Source: Doris montereyensis
Lineage: Eukaryota; Mollusca; Gastropoda; Nudibranchia; Dorididae
NCBI GenBank assembly: GCA_037039925.1
Contig: JAXRKP010001132.1
Coordinates: 88,501 to 152,500 of the forward strand
DNA length: 64,000 nt
Direction: 5' to 3'
The translations under genes were made by a program, and so were the position numbers. Shown piece after piece: positions 1 to 13,700 of the stretch. A model generated the notes under the pieces. The model worked only from the letters and a program-made list of their open reading frames with translations. It ran no database searches and was not told the DNA's origin. Each line of letters begins with the position of its first letter. The stretch's first letter is position 1.

Positions 1-262
1 ATACATGCACATAATCATGATACATGCACACACATAATCATGATACATACACACACATAATCATGATACATACACACACATAATCATGATACATACACAC
101 ACATAATCATGATACATACACACACATAATCATGATACATACACACACATAATCATGATACATACACACATAATCATGATACATACACACACATAATCAT
201 GATACATACACACACATAATCATGATATATACACACACATAATCATGATACATGCACACATT
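1..262. repeat. Minisatellite, about 23-bp unit
   Basis: About 11 copies of ATAATCATGATACATACACA plus CAC, open at the window start. Confidence 0.95.
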
Positions 263-624
263 CTACTTAAAATCAAATGGTAAAGAGGGTGGCTAAAGGG
301 GGCAATAATTTCATGGATGTCGGTTAAACTTTTTGTGTGTGTTTTCTGTGTTAGTTACACTTAATGAGGATGGGTCTACCAAAACGGTTGCATTTTTGTA
401 ATCTAAGAGGTGGGGGGGAGGGGGGGGATGGTGCTCAGTGAAAATAGCTAGGATATTTGATTGACAAAATTGAACTTTGTCCATTTTATTGTATGTATAA
501 TAGAAATGGTTAACACTGTAACACTGACAGAATTTCAGGCAACTAGCTGTCAATGGAATTATCCATAACATTGAGAAAGGTAAAATGTCCTCATTATGTT
601 TCAATTATAAATAATTTATTTTTT

Positions 625-797
625 GAAACTGTTGTCATTATTCTCAATGACAATTGATGATTAATAAATCAATGTTTTTGTACTGTTGTCATTATTCTCA
701 ATGACAATAGATGATTAATAAATTAATGTTTTTGTACTGTTGTCATTATTCTCAATGACAATAGATGATTAATAAATTAATGTTTTTGTACTGTTGA
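625..797. repeat. Tandem repeat, about 62-bp unit, nearly 3 copies
   Basis: Unit begins CTGTTGTCATTATTCTCAAT and ends AATTAATGTTTTTGTA. Copies 2 and 3 are almost identical. Confidence 0.9.
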
Positions 798-827
798 ATT
801 TTAATGTATATTATTACATTGTAAAGT

Positions 828-1030
828 AAAAGTTCCGCCTGTTACAGCACATAGAGCCGGAGCTTACCCCGGTTTCAATAGCATGAAGCGGAACAGGTGA
901 TAATAACCACCTCCTAGCCAGGACACTAGTCTAACGCAGGTTTTTACTTCCAAGCTAGTGCTTGTACCCATTTTCACCCAGGTAGAGTTGGGAAATGCGT
1001 GTTAAGCGTCTTTCTCATGGAGCACAATGG
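828..1030 (-). repeat. SINE family S1, head lost to a minisatellite
   Basis: Body from AAGTTCCGCCTGTTACAGC to CATGGAGCACAATGG. At the point where other copies continue into GTCGGGCCTGG the sequence passes into the 1030-1725 tandem array. Confidence 0.75.
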
Positions 1031-1725
1031 AAAGGTGGCACAGGACAAAGAAAAGGTGACACAGGACAAAGAAAAGGTGACACAGGAAAAGGGAAAGGTG
1101 GCACAGGACAAAGAAAAGGTGACACAGGAAAAGGAAAAGGTGGCACAGGACAAAGAAAAGGTGACACAGGACAATGGAAAGGTGACACAGGACAATGGAA
1201 AAGGTGACACAGGACAAGGGAAAAGGTGACACAGGACAAGGAAAAGGTGACACAGGACAAGGAAAAGGTGACACAGGACAAGGAAAGGTGACACAGGACA
1301 AAGAAAAGGTGACACAGGACAATGGAAAGGTGACACAGGACAATGGAAAGGTGACACAGGACAAGGAAAAGGTGACACAGGACAAGGAAAAGGTGACACA
1401 GGATAAGGAAAAGGTGACACAGGACAAGGAAGGGTGACACAGGGCAAAGAAAAGGTGACACAGGACAAAGAAAAGGTGACACAGGACAAGGAAAAGGTGA
1501 CACAGGACAAAGGAAAGGGTGACACAGGACAAGGAAAAGGTGACACAGGACAAGGAAAGGGTGACACAGGACAAGGAAAGGTGACACAGGACAAGGAAAG
1601 GGTGACACAGGACAAGGAAAAGGTGACACAGGACAAGGAAAAAAGGTGACACAGGACAAGGAAAGGGTGACACAGGACAAGGAAAAGGTGGCACAGGACA
1701 AGGAAAAGGTGGCACAGGACCAGGA
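1030..1725. repeat. Minisatellite, about 18-22-bp unit, starting inside an S1 SINE
   Basis: About 33 copies of AAGGTGACACAGGACAAGGA with variants. Open frames on both strands (GDTGQGK; SLSCVTF) come from the repeat only and are not genes. Confidence 0.95.
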
Positions 1726-1797
1726 TTGTGATGAAGAACTCTTGTTGATGGCCTGTGCTCCATCAGGCTGATGATAGTACATGATGGTGATTCCCAA

Positions 1798-1952
1798 AGT
1801 AAAGTTCCTTCAAGGCCGTTATGGCCCACAGAGCCGGAGCTTATCACGGTTTCAATAGCGTAAAATGGAAGAGGTGATAATAATCATCTCCTGGTTGAGT
1901 GGGAAAATGCGTGTACTGTTACGTGTCTTTCCCAAGGAACACGTTCCCAAAA
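1798..1952 (-). repeat. SINE family S1, internally deleted copy
   Basis: AAGTTCCTTCAAGGCCGTTA to CCCAAGGAACACGTTCCC, lacking the middle part (CTAGTCTGACGCAGG segment). Lies 70 bp after the array at 1030-1725. Confidence 0.7.
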
Positions 1953-2139
1953 CAAGTTTGTATAGTATAGTTGGAAAATTATAAATGTGAGCCAATGCTA
2001 ATACACGAAGTCGCTCAAAAATCAAATGATTATATTTATAATGGAGTTATTAAAGTTCAAGTAACTGTACAGCAAGTTCTGTTCTATCCATTGTTTTTGT
2101 TTTTACAAAAAATTTATATGTATTATTGTATCTGTGTTG

Positions 2140-3240
2140 GATGTTATTGTTAGCTTTTTTGTATATCTGTGTGTTGAATGTTATTGTTAGCTTTTTGTAT
2201 ATCTGTGTGTTGAATGTTTAGCTTTTTGTATATCTGTGTGTTGGATGTTATTGTTAGCTTTTTGTATATCTGTGTGTTGGATGTTATTGTTAGCTTTTTT
2301 TGTATATCTGTGTATTAAATGTTATTGTTAGCTTTTTGTATATCTGTGTGTTGAATGTTATTGTTAGCTTTTTTGTATATCTGTGTGTTGAATGTTATTG
2401 TTAGCTTTTTTGTATATCTGTGTGTTGAATGTTATTGTTAGCTTTTTTTGTATATCTGTGTGTTGAATGTTATTGTTAGCTTTTTTGTATATCTGTGTGT
2501 TGGATGTTATTGTTAGCTTTTTTGTATATCTGTGTGTTGAATGTTATTGTTAGCTTTTTTGTATATCTGTGTGTTGGATGTTATTGTTAGCTTTTGTATA
2601 TCTGTGTGTTGGATGTTATTGTTAGCTTTTTTTTGTATATCTGTGTGTTGGATGTTATTGTTAGCTTTTTTGTATATCTGTGTGTTGAATGTTATTGTTA
2701 GCTTTTTGTATATCTGTGTGTTGGATGTTATTGTTAGCTTTTTTGTATATCTGTGTGTTGAATGTTATTGTTAGCTTTTTTGTATATCTGTGTGTTGGAT
2801 GTTATTGTTAGCTTTTTTGTATATCTGTGTGTTGGATGTTATTGTTAGCTTTTTTGTATATCTGTGTGTTGAATGTTATTGTTAGCTTTTTTGTATATCT
2901 GTGTGTTGGATGTTATTGTTAGCTTTTTTGTATATCTGTGTGTTGAATGTTATTGTTAGCTTTTTTGTATATCTGTGTGTTGAATGTTATTGTTAGCTTT
3001 TTTGTATATCTGTGTGTTGGATGTTATTGTTAGCTTTTTTGTATATCTGTGTGTTGGATGTTATTGTTAGCTTTTTTGTATATCTGTGTGTTGAATGTTA
3101 TTGTTAGCTTTTTGTATATCTGTGTGTTGGATGTTATTGTTAGCTTTTTGTATATCTGTGTGTTGAATGTTATTGTTAGCTTTTTTGTATATCTGTGTGT
3201 TGGATGTTATTGTTAGCTTTTTTGTATATCTGTGTGTTGA
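2140..3240. repeat. Minisatellite, 33-37-bp unit, about 32 copies
   Basis: Unit TGTTATTGTTAGCTTTTTTG plus TATATCTGTGTGTTGGA. Length varies mainly in the T run. Followed by a GA tract (3252-3350). Confidence 0.95.
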
Positions 3241-3251
3241 AGTAATAATTA

Positions 3252-3350
3252 GAGAGGGGGAGAGATGGAGGGAGAGAGAGAGAGAGAGAGAGAACACACA
3301 CACAGACAGACAGAGAGAGAGAAAGACAGAGAGAGACAGAGAGAGAGACT
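3252..3350. repeat. GA/CAGA microsatellite
   Basis: (GA)n, then ACACACACAGACAGACAG, then (GA)n. Follows the 2140-3240 array. Confidence 0.95.
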
Positions 3351-3494
3351 TAAATCCATTCTGGTAACACTTTTACTTCAAAAAAGTAAAAGGTCTCAAC
3401 CCCAATAAATGACCTCATCGAAAAAATAAATATGTGACGACTGGTACAACTATGAGATAACAAGCAGGTAGTTTTTTGTTGTTTTTTTCTCTCA

Positions 3495-3635
3495 TGATTT
3501 TACCCGTATCCACGAATAAGTTGATCTCGAATTTTTATAATTTGCACGAATTGCCCTGTAATTTACCATACACAGACTGTTGTGATCTGTACACTGGACC
3601 TCCTTCGGCTAGGTGTTGATTCGCTTATCACCAGG
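3495..3635 (-). repeat. SINE family S2, tail fragment plus a second piece
   Basis: TTTTACCCGTATCCACG, TTGCACGAATTGCCCTG, CAGACTGTTGTGATCTG, CTAGGTGTTGATTCG. A second, reversed tail follows at 3650-3740 (CCAGGCAGTCCGAGC, ACCTTTGTTGTGAATGTAGG). Confidence 0.6.
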
Positions 3636-3837
3636 AAACCTGCATTCACAATTCCCAGGCAGTCCGAGCAAAATAAAAAATCCCATCAAAACTGCCAATA
3701 TCACCTTTGTTGTGAATGTAGGTAACATCAAGTAAAACGCCAAAACAGGAGCTGTGGATGGCAAGTCTTTGTCATTGTCATCTCTTGACCACGCTGTTGA
3801 CAACTAAGGTGAATTCAGGGGTTTAGGTAAAATTTAT

Positions 3838-4025
3838 TATTAAGCTTGCACCATTCCTAACGGTTTGACTTCAAGCTGTGAGAATCGGCTTGATAAATCT
3901 ACTTTTAACCCAATCCCTTTATCCAGATTTTTTATTCAGTAACCATAGACTACTTCCAGGTCAAGTCTAAGAGCTCCGTTTATAAAATTCAACCTGTTTA
4001 CTCATCTGTCTTTGAAAATGGACTT
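3838..4025. repeat. Dispersed repeat D, copy 1
   Basis: GCTTGATAAATCTACTTTTA, CCAATCCCTTTATCCAG, ATAAAATTCAACCTGTTTAC are shared with 25015-25165. No coding signal; type unknown. Confidence 0.6.
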
Positions 4026-4514
4026 GACCAGGCATAACCAATCAGGGTCTCTAGATCAAGTAGTAAAGTAGGGAATGAGTTGAGATTGCATGCTTGGATA
4101 AAAGTTGAAATGATTTGTCTCACTCACTCAAACAAAGTACATACATCCATTCCATCCATACTCAAACTCTGGGTAAGAAAAAGCACAACAAGGAAAAAGC
4201 ACACAGATTACACATCATCTCATATTCGTATATTTATTTATAATGTTTACGAGTCAATGAGTCACTTGCTGTACATTACTTCTTCCAACTCATAGGAAGC
4301 TAACTTTTCGTGAACAATGTTCAAACATTATGTTAGTAAAGGAATATGGCATGAGGTATAATATAATATATAACAACAGAACATCAGAGGTTCTTATAAC
4401 TTCAAATTCTAATCCCCAACGCGTACAAATCCCTTCACTGCTAATGACTCTAATGTACGGGCCTGTCTTTGACGATTTCATATTTCATATCTTTTAAAGG
4501 ACAATTTTTTTCCA

Positions 4515-4700
4515 TTGAAATTTGCACGACCACCATATTCAGTGATCTCAGGGTGAATGAAGAGAAAACAAATATGAAAGATAGGTAAAGGAGTGAAATG
4601 AATGAAGAGAAAACAAATATGAAAGATAGGTAAAATAGCGAAATGAATGCAGAAGGACCTACCCACAACACCCTTACTTACACTACAGCTAAAGACATTC
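4515..4700 (-). repeat. Dispersed family S3 (copy 1), with internal doubling
   Basis: CACGACCACCATATTCAGTG, ATCTCAGGGTGAATGAAGAG, AAACAAATATGAAAGATAGG repeated twice 60 bp apart. The family runs ACCCTGTCCACCATATGCGG, TGATCTCAGGATGAATTAAG, AGGAAACAGCAAGATGAAAG, then GAAAGGAAAGAAGTAG and GACCTACCAGCAG. Confidence 0.6.
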
Positions 4701-5032
4701 AATGAGTAATCAACTTAACCTTTTTTTAGGGGAAGACGTACATTAATTTCATCATCCGAAAAAGAATAACCCTGTGCCAATACCATCATGCAAGTTTTTA
4801 TCAAAGGATTGATTGCTTTTTATTTACTCATATTTTACCAGCATTAATATTACAATAAAAGTTGCCGTTTCTTGTTAGAAAAAGGCAAGCGAACCACATG
4901 GCAAGCGGTTATACATATTGCTTGCCTACGGCATACAGCTTAGGGGAAGTTCCTTGTTGATTTCGCATTCAACAAAATGGTCTCATACAACGAGGACCTA
5001 GCGTCAGTCCTGCCGACCTTGTTGAGTCCGAC

Positions 5033-5272
5033 TCCCACTGCACACAGAGCCAATGGGCTTACTCCCACAGCACACAGAGCCAATGGGCTTACTCCCACAG
5101 CACACAGAGCCAATGGGCTTACTCCCACAGCACACAGAGCCAATGGGCTTACTCCCACTGCACACAGAGCCAATGGGCTTACTCCCACTGCACACAGAGC
5201 CAATGGGCTTACTCCCACTGCACACAGAGCCAATGGGCTTACTCCCACTGCACACAGAGCCAATGGGCTTAC
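5033..5272. repeat. Minisatellite, 30-bp unit, 8 copies
   Basis: Unit CTCCCACTGCACACAGAGCC plus AATGGGCTTA, nearly perfect. Unit length is a multiple of three, so all frames stay open on both strands; not coding. It lies 226 bp past the BOP1 stop codon. Confidence 0.95.
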
Positions 5273-5497
5273 TTGCCAGCACACGGACATAATCCAATGT
5301 TATGACCCTTGGCAGTGAAAAATGGGGATTAATGACATCCTTAATCTTATCCACCTCAACCCCGTTCCCTTCCACACCAAACCTCTATCCTCCATTCTCA
5401 TATTGTGTTTTATACAAATATCATTCACCCCAATAATACTCAAAAATAAACCAAAACAAAAAAAACAAGAAAAAAAAAAAAAAACCCAACAAAATGT

Positions 5498-7721
5498 CTA
5501 CACAAATAAGCGAATAGTTGAGTCGGCTCCACTGGAAAAGACCCACGGCTGTGTGGGGTGAAATTGGCAGTCCAGAACTGAAATGTGATTGACTGTTTTG
5601 TGGCCTCGCAGCACTTTGACTGTCACAATCAAAGGACTCAGTAACTGGTCCCTGTAAAAGATACAAATGAAAATTTAAAAAAAAAAAAAACAACATATAG
5701 AATATATATAGTATTTAGACATGGCGCAGAAACATGTAGAATGAACAAAACAACGGCCAAAAATCTCCAAACACTTGTAAGCAAACGTGTAAAGGAATAT
5801 ATTGGGCATCCATTGGCCAGAAATAATCAGCAATGCTGTTTAGTTGTGGCACAGAACAAGTGAGGAGATTATTGAAAGAGAAATTACTAGAAGGAAATAG
5901 CATTGAATGGGCCACACATTGAGAAAGTCGCAGACCAACATCACAAGACTAGCTCTCCGCTGGAAGTCACAGGTAAAAGAAAACGGGTTGACCTAGACTA
6001 CCGTACTAGAGGCATGTGGAAACAAGAACAAGGGTTCCTACACTGTTCGATTCGATCCAACCCCAGGGGTTCAGTGAGTCAGTCTCAGGGTTCCGTGTGT
6101 GGATGTGTCCCCTGTTCCATTCACCCCATTGAAGGATTCGGTGAATGCACCTATCAAACTCATGGGTTCAGATCTCCAAAAAGGTTCACAACGACTGGAC
6201 TGCTACACCAAAGTCACCATGGATAAAGGGGCAACGATCTTACTCCCTTGCTAGGATTTGAGCTGAAGATTTCCAACTAGCAAGGCAAGCCCCACACTTT
6301 AATCCCTTCTATCCTGTCTATTCCCCCCACCCAGGTGGCCAGAACTTTTTGACGAGCAAGAAAGTCAATGGCCCAAGCGTGAACATTTGTCCCAAGGCGA
6401 GCCAGAGCCATTTCTTCTACGGACAATCCTGTCATTAGTTATTCTTTACGGAGGAGTCCTTCATAGAACAGACTCTGACCGTGCAAACTAATTCTAACTT
6501 GCGTGAGGGCCTGTAGTAAAGTAGTGTTTCAGAAAACATTACAGGGATGAAACCAGGGCCCAATAAACAAAGCCCTGAAAATTATGCAGGGGCAAAAGGG
6601 TCGCAAAGACCACCTGGCATGATCAAGGGACAGTCCTGGTGTGGATTGGGGGGAGGGGGAACAGGGCGTTCATTCGCCTTGTACGAAAAAAAAATCTATG
6701 AAGCGAATCAAATCTTTCAAACAAAAAGCAAAAAAAAATCCCAGCTGTTTGAAAGTAAATACAGACTTGTGTATTGAATATGTTTTTTGCATGCTGGTTG
6801 GCCGCCATGTAAAAGATTGCCAGAAAGACTTACGTGTACACTTTGCCGTGGCTGACAATGATGGAACCGTCGTCGGACGCTGACGCAAATAGCGGATAGG
6901 ACTTGTGTAGGCAACCTGCCTCACAGCCTTCTTGTGATACCTGAAACGGTGATGGAAACATTGTTGGACGTGTGATAAATATTACAATAACAACACATCT
7001 ACATTTAAAATCTACCTCCATAACTGGACCCTAAAAGAATTGCTGCAAATATTAATATTTGCATTCCTTAGGCAAAGACTTGAACATAGCCCTGGTGGTG
7101 AGGCAAACTCTTCATTTCACAGCCACCTATTGCTTATATCTTTGAAGATTCTTTACAAAAGTTGAAAGTACCAAAAAGAGCGAATGAATCCTTTACTGAG
7201 AATTTTATGAGAAACAGATTGGACATTTTCAAAAGAAACATTTTAAATTCTTGGCTGAAAAACCTGACACTGGTCGGTATTGACTTTTCTATTTTATTTT
7301 ACTGGTTCCCGGTGGCTTTCGGTATCGGCATCACTCACACGTGTAGTCGAATCAATTCTTCAGAGACACACCATAAAATTATTATCGGGTAATAAATACG
7401 CCCTTTGCCAAAAAGTTTTAAGTAGACTGACACGGCTCTAGTAGTCAGTTATTTGCCCTTGAAAATGAAAACTTCCTATAACCCAAGACTTAACTCCAAA
7501 TGTAAAAATCAATCTGATTCTGAATCATCGTGTATTAATCTTTAGGATGGTGGATCACCTAGAAAGAAGCCAAACGCTAGACATTTAAATCTGTCACCGA
7601 AACAATTTATGGAAGACGTGTGACTCCATTGAAAAAAGTCGCCATTTTCTCCTTTTTTATTCATCGTATTTCTTTTCACAATAAATGAAGCTTTACATGC
7701 TGAAACTGCCACTATTTCTGG

Positions 7722-7754
<33 letters not shown>

Positions 7755-10700
7755 AATCGTATAACAAGATTTGTTCATACGTACTTGAGGGTTTGATACG
7801 GCTTTGTGGACAGGTCCAGATCAAACCAACAAAGTCGACTGTCGTAGCTTCCAATGATGACGTTATCTCCTGAAACATCAAAGGGGGACAATTCATTTCT
7901 TGAGGTAGAAAAAATCCATTTTTTACAAAGCATTTTTGTTTGTTTTTGCACAAGCCATCTTCAATACAAACAATGTTAACATACACTTGTTTTATCTAAA
8001 TACACACAGACTCCACTGTCACACATACTTTTTCTCTCTGTGTCACACATACATTTGCTCTGTGTCACACATACATTCTCTCTGTGTGACACATATATCT
8101 CTCTTTCTGTCACATATATATTCTTTATACATTCTCTGTCACACATAAATTCTGTGTCACACATACATTCTCTGTGTCATACATATATTCTTTATACATT
8201 CTCTCTCTGTGTCCCACATACATTCTCTATGTCACACATACATTCTGTGTGTGAATCACACATACATTATATCTCTGTATCACACATACACTCTATCTCT
8301 GTGTCATACATATATTCTCTCTGTCTGTCACACATATATTCTTTATACATTCTCTCTGTGTCACACATACATTCTGTGTGTGTATCACACATACACTCTA
8401 TCTCTGTGTCATACATATATTCTCTCTGTCTGTCACACATATATTCTATTTATGTCATACATATATTCTCTGTGTTATACATATATTCTCTCCTGTGTCA
8501 TACATATATTCTATCTGTGTCATACATATATTCTCTCTGTGTCATACATATTATATATTCTATCTCTGTGTCATACATATATTCGCTCTGTGTCACACAT
8601 ACATTCTCTCCTGTGTCACACATACTTTCTCTATATGTGTCACACATAATTTCTCTCTCCTTGTCACACATACATCCTCTCTCTGTCACACATACATTCT
8701 CTCTGTGTGTCATACATACATTCTCTCTCTGTCACACATACACTCTTTCTCTGTCACACATACACTTTATCTTTTTCTCTCTATCACACACACACACTCT
8801 TTTCTGTCTATCTGTCACACATATGTTTTATCTTTCTCTCTTTCTCTATCACTCTCCCTCTGTAACACATACTTTCTCACTGTCTCTCTATGACACACAA
8901 ACTCTATATATCACACACCCACTCTATCTCTCCATTACACACACACACACACACACAATTTCTCTCTATCACCCACACACAGCAAGGACAAGCCTCAGTT
9001 GATGTAAAAAAAATGTTAGAAATCCTTCAATCTCTTAATCTTACCTGAATGAACATCCATTGACGAGATGTATTTACAGTTTGCCTGCAGTTTTTGTGAA
9101 GTTCTTGTTTGACCAGGTTGTAAATACATTACATGTTGCTGGGTCTGTGAAGTGAGAAAAACGGAAAGGTTGAGTTCAGTTTACTTTAAAACTCTTTGAT
9201 GAGAACACAGAGGAAGCCACAGTGGGGTGAAGTCAAAATTGATAAAATGACAATAACAGACAGAACAGGCATGTGTCATTTCAGGTGTCATCTGACATCA
9301 CTGTGTGTAAGTGTAATGTATGTAAATAAGTGTGTAGATACTTAACCCCCTTACGGTCAAAGTAAAGCAAAGTTCCTTCACGGCCATAATGGCCTATAGA
9401 ACCTGAGCGTATCTGGGTTTCAATAGCGTGAAACGGAACAGGTGATAACAATCACCTCCTGGATAGGATGCTAGTCTGACGCAGGTTTTTACTTCCAAGC
9501 TAGTGCTTTACCCATTTTTCACCTGCGTCTAGTGGGGAAATGTGTTCTAAGTGTCTTTTCCCAAGGAACACAATGTCGGGCCTGGCTTTGCCAGAATAAG
9601 AACCGAGACCTCATGATCCCCACTCGGCAACCGTCATCACTCGCCTTTAAGGTAACTAACAAAAACTTGCTGGTCCTCCCAAGGAAATGCAACAGTGTTT
9701 TGTAAATTCAGAATGGTGTTTCTAGACTTTCACCTAATTTCTTTGCTGTCAATTTAGACTTCTTAAAAAATCCAAAAACAGTTAACCCTAAAACACATAC
9801 TTTTCAAGGTAAGCACAGACTCAAAACCAAAAGAAACTCCGTACTAAATACGTTTTTTATCTACTGGTTAGCTAGCAACTATGCTGTTATTTGTTTGTTT
9901 GTTGTCTGGCGAAGGATTACATCTGAAAAGTCAATGTATCTGTTGTTCTGTCTCCTGGCGGCATTTATCACATTATTTTGATTACTAACAATAAAATTCA
10001 CTTAAAAGATTCTCTACCCTTGCTTATATTTCATTAATCCTTAATCTATGAATAACGTGTGAACTAAGTAAAAATAGCATTATTCAGTGAGTACGCTTAT
10101 TTTGGTTTGGTTAGTTAAAAGTTACCCTGTCCACAATAGGCAGTGATCTCAGGATGGATCTATCTATCTAAATATGTAAGGTAAAAAAAAAAAAAAAAAT
10201 TAAAGTAAAGTAATGCATGTGGCATTTAAAAAAAATACGTTAGAGCCCCTTGTTCTACGGTTCTTGCCCCTGCCCAAGACACCAATTTCTGACCATTTTC
10301 GACCCAAGTATCCGAGTTTACGCCAAAGCTTGAACGCCTGCTAACATTTGTAATGCACCACACAACTTACAGCAAACGAAGAAATATGGGTGAACTGGGT
10401 GGAAGCTCACTTTTGAACCAAACCTTTTGGCTTGGAGAAGGGTGCCTGGAAGGGAAAAAAAACAAAACAATGACATAGATAACACATAATACGTATTACA
10501 TTTTAAATTCAAATCATTTCAGAAATGAGACATGTACATTTACGTCTGTAAATTTGTAAGAATGAAAACACTGAAGGTTGCTGTAGGATGAAGGAATAAT
10601 GTGTGAACTAAGTAAAAACGAAATTGTTTAGTGGGTATACAATTTCCTTCTTTTGTTTACAATTACCTAGGAGTCTTGATTAAATCAGAGGGAAAACTAA

Positions 10701-13700
10701 GAGAAAAAAATCAGCCAGAGAATCCAAAAGGCAAGTGCAATATACAACCATCTACTGAAAGGCATTTGAAGGTAAGCAAGAATTGTCAACAGAAACCAAA
10801 AATGGCAGTATACAGCACAGTTTATTGTCCTACTCTCCTCTATGGCAACGAAACTTGGGACCTTAGAGAGTAGGGAATACAGTAGAGTGCAGGCAGCCGA
10901 AATGACATATCTAAGAAGAGTAGTAGGAAAACTAAAAGAGACAAAATCAAAACACAACAATAAGAGATCAAACCAAAGCAGATGGCATAAAAACTAAGAT
11001 AGAAATAAATCAACTGAGATGGTTTGGGCACGTAAACAGAATGAATAATAAAAGAATATCGAAATCAGTATGCAATGCTAAAACCCAAGGTAAAAGACCA
11101 AAAAAGGCAGACCTCGAAGAAAGTGTGAAGAAGATATAAAAGAGGCATTAAAGCTAAAAAATTTAACTTTCACGGAAGGAAACATAAAATGCCAAGACAG
11201 GGCAGCCTGGAGACAGAATGAGAACTGCTAAAGAAAGAAAGAAAGTTGATTGAAAGTTACCCTGTCCACCATATGCGGTGGTATCATGGTGAATTCAGAG
11301 GAAACAGCAAAATGAAAGACGTGTGAAAGAGTGACAGGAAAGAAGCCAATGACAGGTACTGTAGTTCTAGTGATAACCCAACACACAAAAATAAATAAAA
11401 TCAAAATGATCACAGCCAGGATGGGAAAGAGAATCAGTTTGACGTAAGGAAGACAAACAAAACCCCAACAAAGCTAATAAAAGAACCTGAACAAAGTGAT
11501 TTGTGCACCTTACAGGCATCTCTACTCCTAATAAGATTTGTACATGCATGAATAAAGACCAGGTCTTTTCTCTGTTGGCTGAGAGAAAGCAATAAAGTTC
11601 CTTCAAGGCCATTACGGCCCATAGAGCGGAGCTAATTCAGGTTTATGGGCGTGAAACAGAACAGGTGATTATAATCACCTCCTGGACAGGACGCTGTTCT
11701 GACATGGGGTTTTACTCCCCAGCTAGTGCTTGTACCCATTTGCACCTGGGACAGTGGCGAAAATGCGTGTTAAGTGTATTTCGGAATATAACGTCTGTCA
11801 CATAGTTACTTATAGTCTTGTAGGGGATTCCCCCAATGAAAGAAACCTACGACGTAATTGATTTTAGTGTGTGTAAAACCCCTGTTGAGTTTGTGACATA
11901 ATCGTTATGGTGTGCCCTAGTATTGATTTGTTTATATCTGGAAAGAGAGATTGTATACAATTTTGTAGTATTGTATCAAAGTCTGTCGAAATGTTTGGAA
12001 TGTCATGGAAAGTTCGACTCTAGAAATATCATAGTTTCTACTAACTATAAATAAGCCAGTTGCCTATAATAAGAGAGAGAGATGTACGAAGAGATGTATA
12101 AGATGTCAGCTAGATTCCACCTCGTTATGCCAACATTTTGTGAATTTGCTTCATCTCATTGATTGTCGACTGTGAGTATAATAACTAGTCGTGTTATAAT
12201 TATTACTCGAGCCTTGGTGTTACTAGATTGTCTACACTAACATCTAGATCTAGAGTGCACTGCCTGCTCCATTCATACCTACGCAACAACGTCGGACCCC
12301 AGCTTTTGCTAGAATTCAAACACGAGACTACATGATCCCAAGTCCGGCAGGCTAAACACCAGACTACTATGGTACCAAGTCCGGCAGGCTAAACACCAGA
12401 CTACTATGGTACCAAGTCTGGCAGGCTAAACACCAGACTACTATGGCACCAAGTCTGGCAGGCTAAACACCAGACTACTATGGTACCAAGTCGGGCAGGC
12501 TAAACACCAGACTACTATGGCACCAAGTCTGGCAGGCTAAACACCAGACTACTATGGTACCAAGTCGGGCAGGCTAAATACCAGACTACTATGGTACCAA
12601 GTCGGGCAGGCTAAACACCAGACTACTATGGTACCAAGTCGGGCAGGCTAAACACCAGACTACTATGGTACCAAGTCGGGCAGGCTAAACACCAGACTAC
12701 TATGGTACCAAGTCGGGCAGGCTAAACACCAGACTACTATGGTACCAAGGTAACACCAGACTACTATGGCACCAAGTCGGGCAGGCTAAATACCAGACTA
12801 CTATGGTACCAAGTCGGGCAGGCTAAACACCAGACTACTATGGTACCAAGTCGGGCAGGCTAAATACCAGACTACTATGGTACCAAGTCGGGCAGGCTAA
12901 ACACCAGACTACTATGGTACCAAGTCGGGCAGGCTAAACACCAGACTACTATGGTACCAAGTCTGGCAGGCTAAACACCAGACTACTATGGTACCAAGTC
13001 TGGCAGGCTAAACACCAGACTACTATGGTACCAAGTCGGGCAGGCTAAACACCAGACTACTATGGTACCAAGTCGGGCAGGCTAAATACCAGACTACTGG
13101 TACCAAGTCGGCAGGCTAAACACCAGACTACTATGGTACCAAGTCGGGCAGGCTAAACACCAGACTACTATGGTACCAAGTCTGGCAGGCTAAACACCAG
13201 ACTACTATGGTACCAAGTCTGGCAGGCTAAACACCAGACTACTATGGTACCAAGTCGGGCAGGCTAAACACCAGACTACTATGGTACCAAGTCGGGCAGG
13301 CTAAATACCAGACTACTATGGTACCAAGTCGGGCAGGCTAAACACCAGACTACTATGGTACCAAGTCGGGCAGGCTAAACACCAGACTACTATGGTACCA
13401 AGTCGGGCAGGCTAAACACCAGACTACTATGGTACCAAGTCTGGCAGGCTAAACACCAGATAACTATCGTACCAAGTGGCCGCTCCAAACTCATCCTACA
13501 AAGATCCACAAAGGGAGGGAACAAGGAAAACATGAAAACAAAAGAACATTGAAGAATTTTCCCCACACCAAAACTCTTGCTCATGACCGAGAGAAAAAGA
13601 GGCGGAGAGTCCGTCGTGTAGGAAACCGACCTATGACCCCCCCGGAAACATAATCATGATAATCATCAACAGAATAGTGATGTCAAACAGCAGCAACCTA

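Noticed and set aside
1002..1847. Open frames of 220-281 codons on the minus strand (SLSCVTF repeats)
   Set aside because: Pure reading of a minisatellite; alternative frames and the opposite strand are equally open.
3609..3803. 64-codon minus-strand frame with a hydrophobic stretch
   Set aside because: Falls on S2 SINE tail pieces; the hydrophobic run is repeat-derived.
8040..9002. 320-codon open frame, plus strand
   Set aside because: Made entirely of the degenerate CACACATA/TTCTCTCTGTGT array within BOP1 intron 16; the three-residue periodic sequence has no domain.
12310..13465. Possible CRISPR array (regular 37-bp repeats)
   Set aside because: There are no unique spacers; units are contiguous, and the context is an intron of an animal gene.
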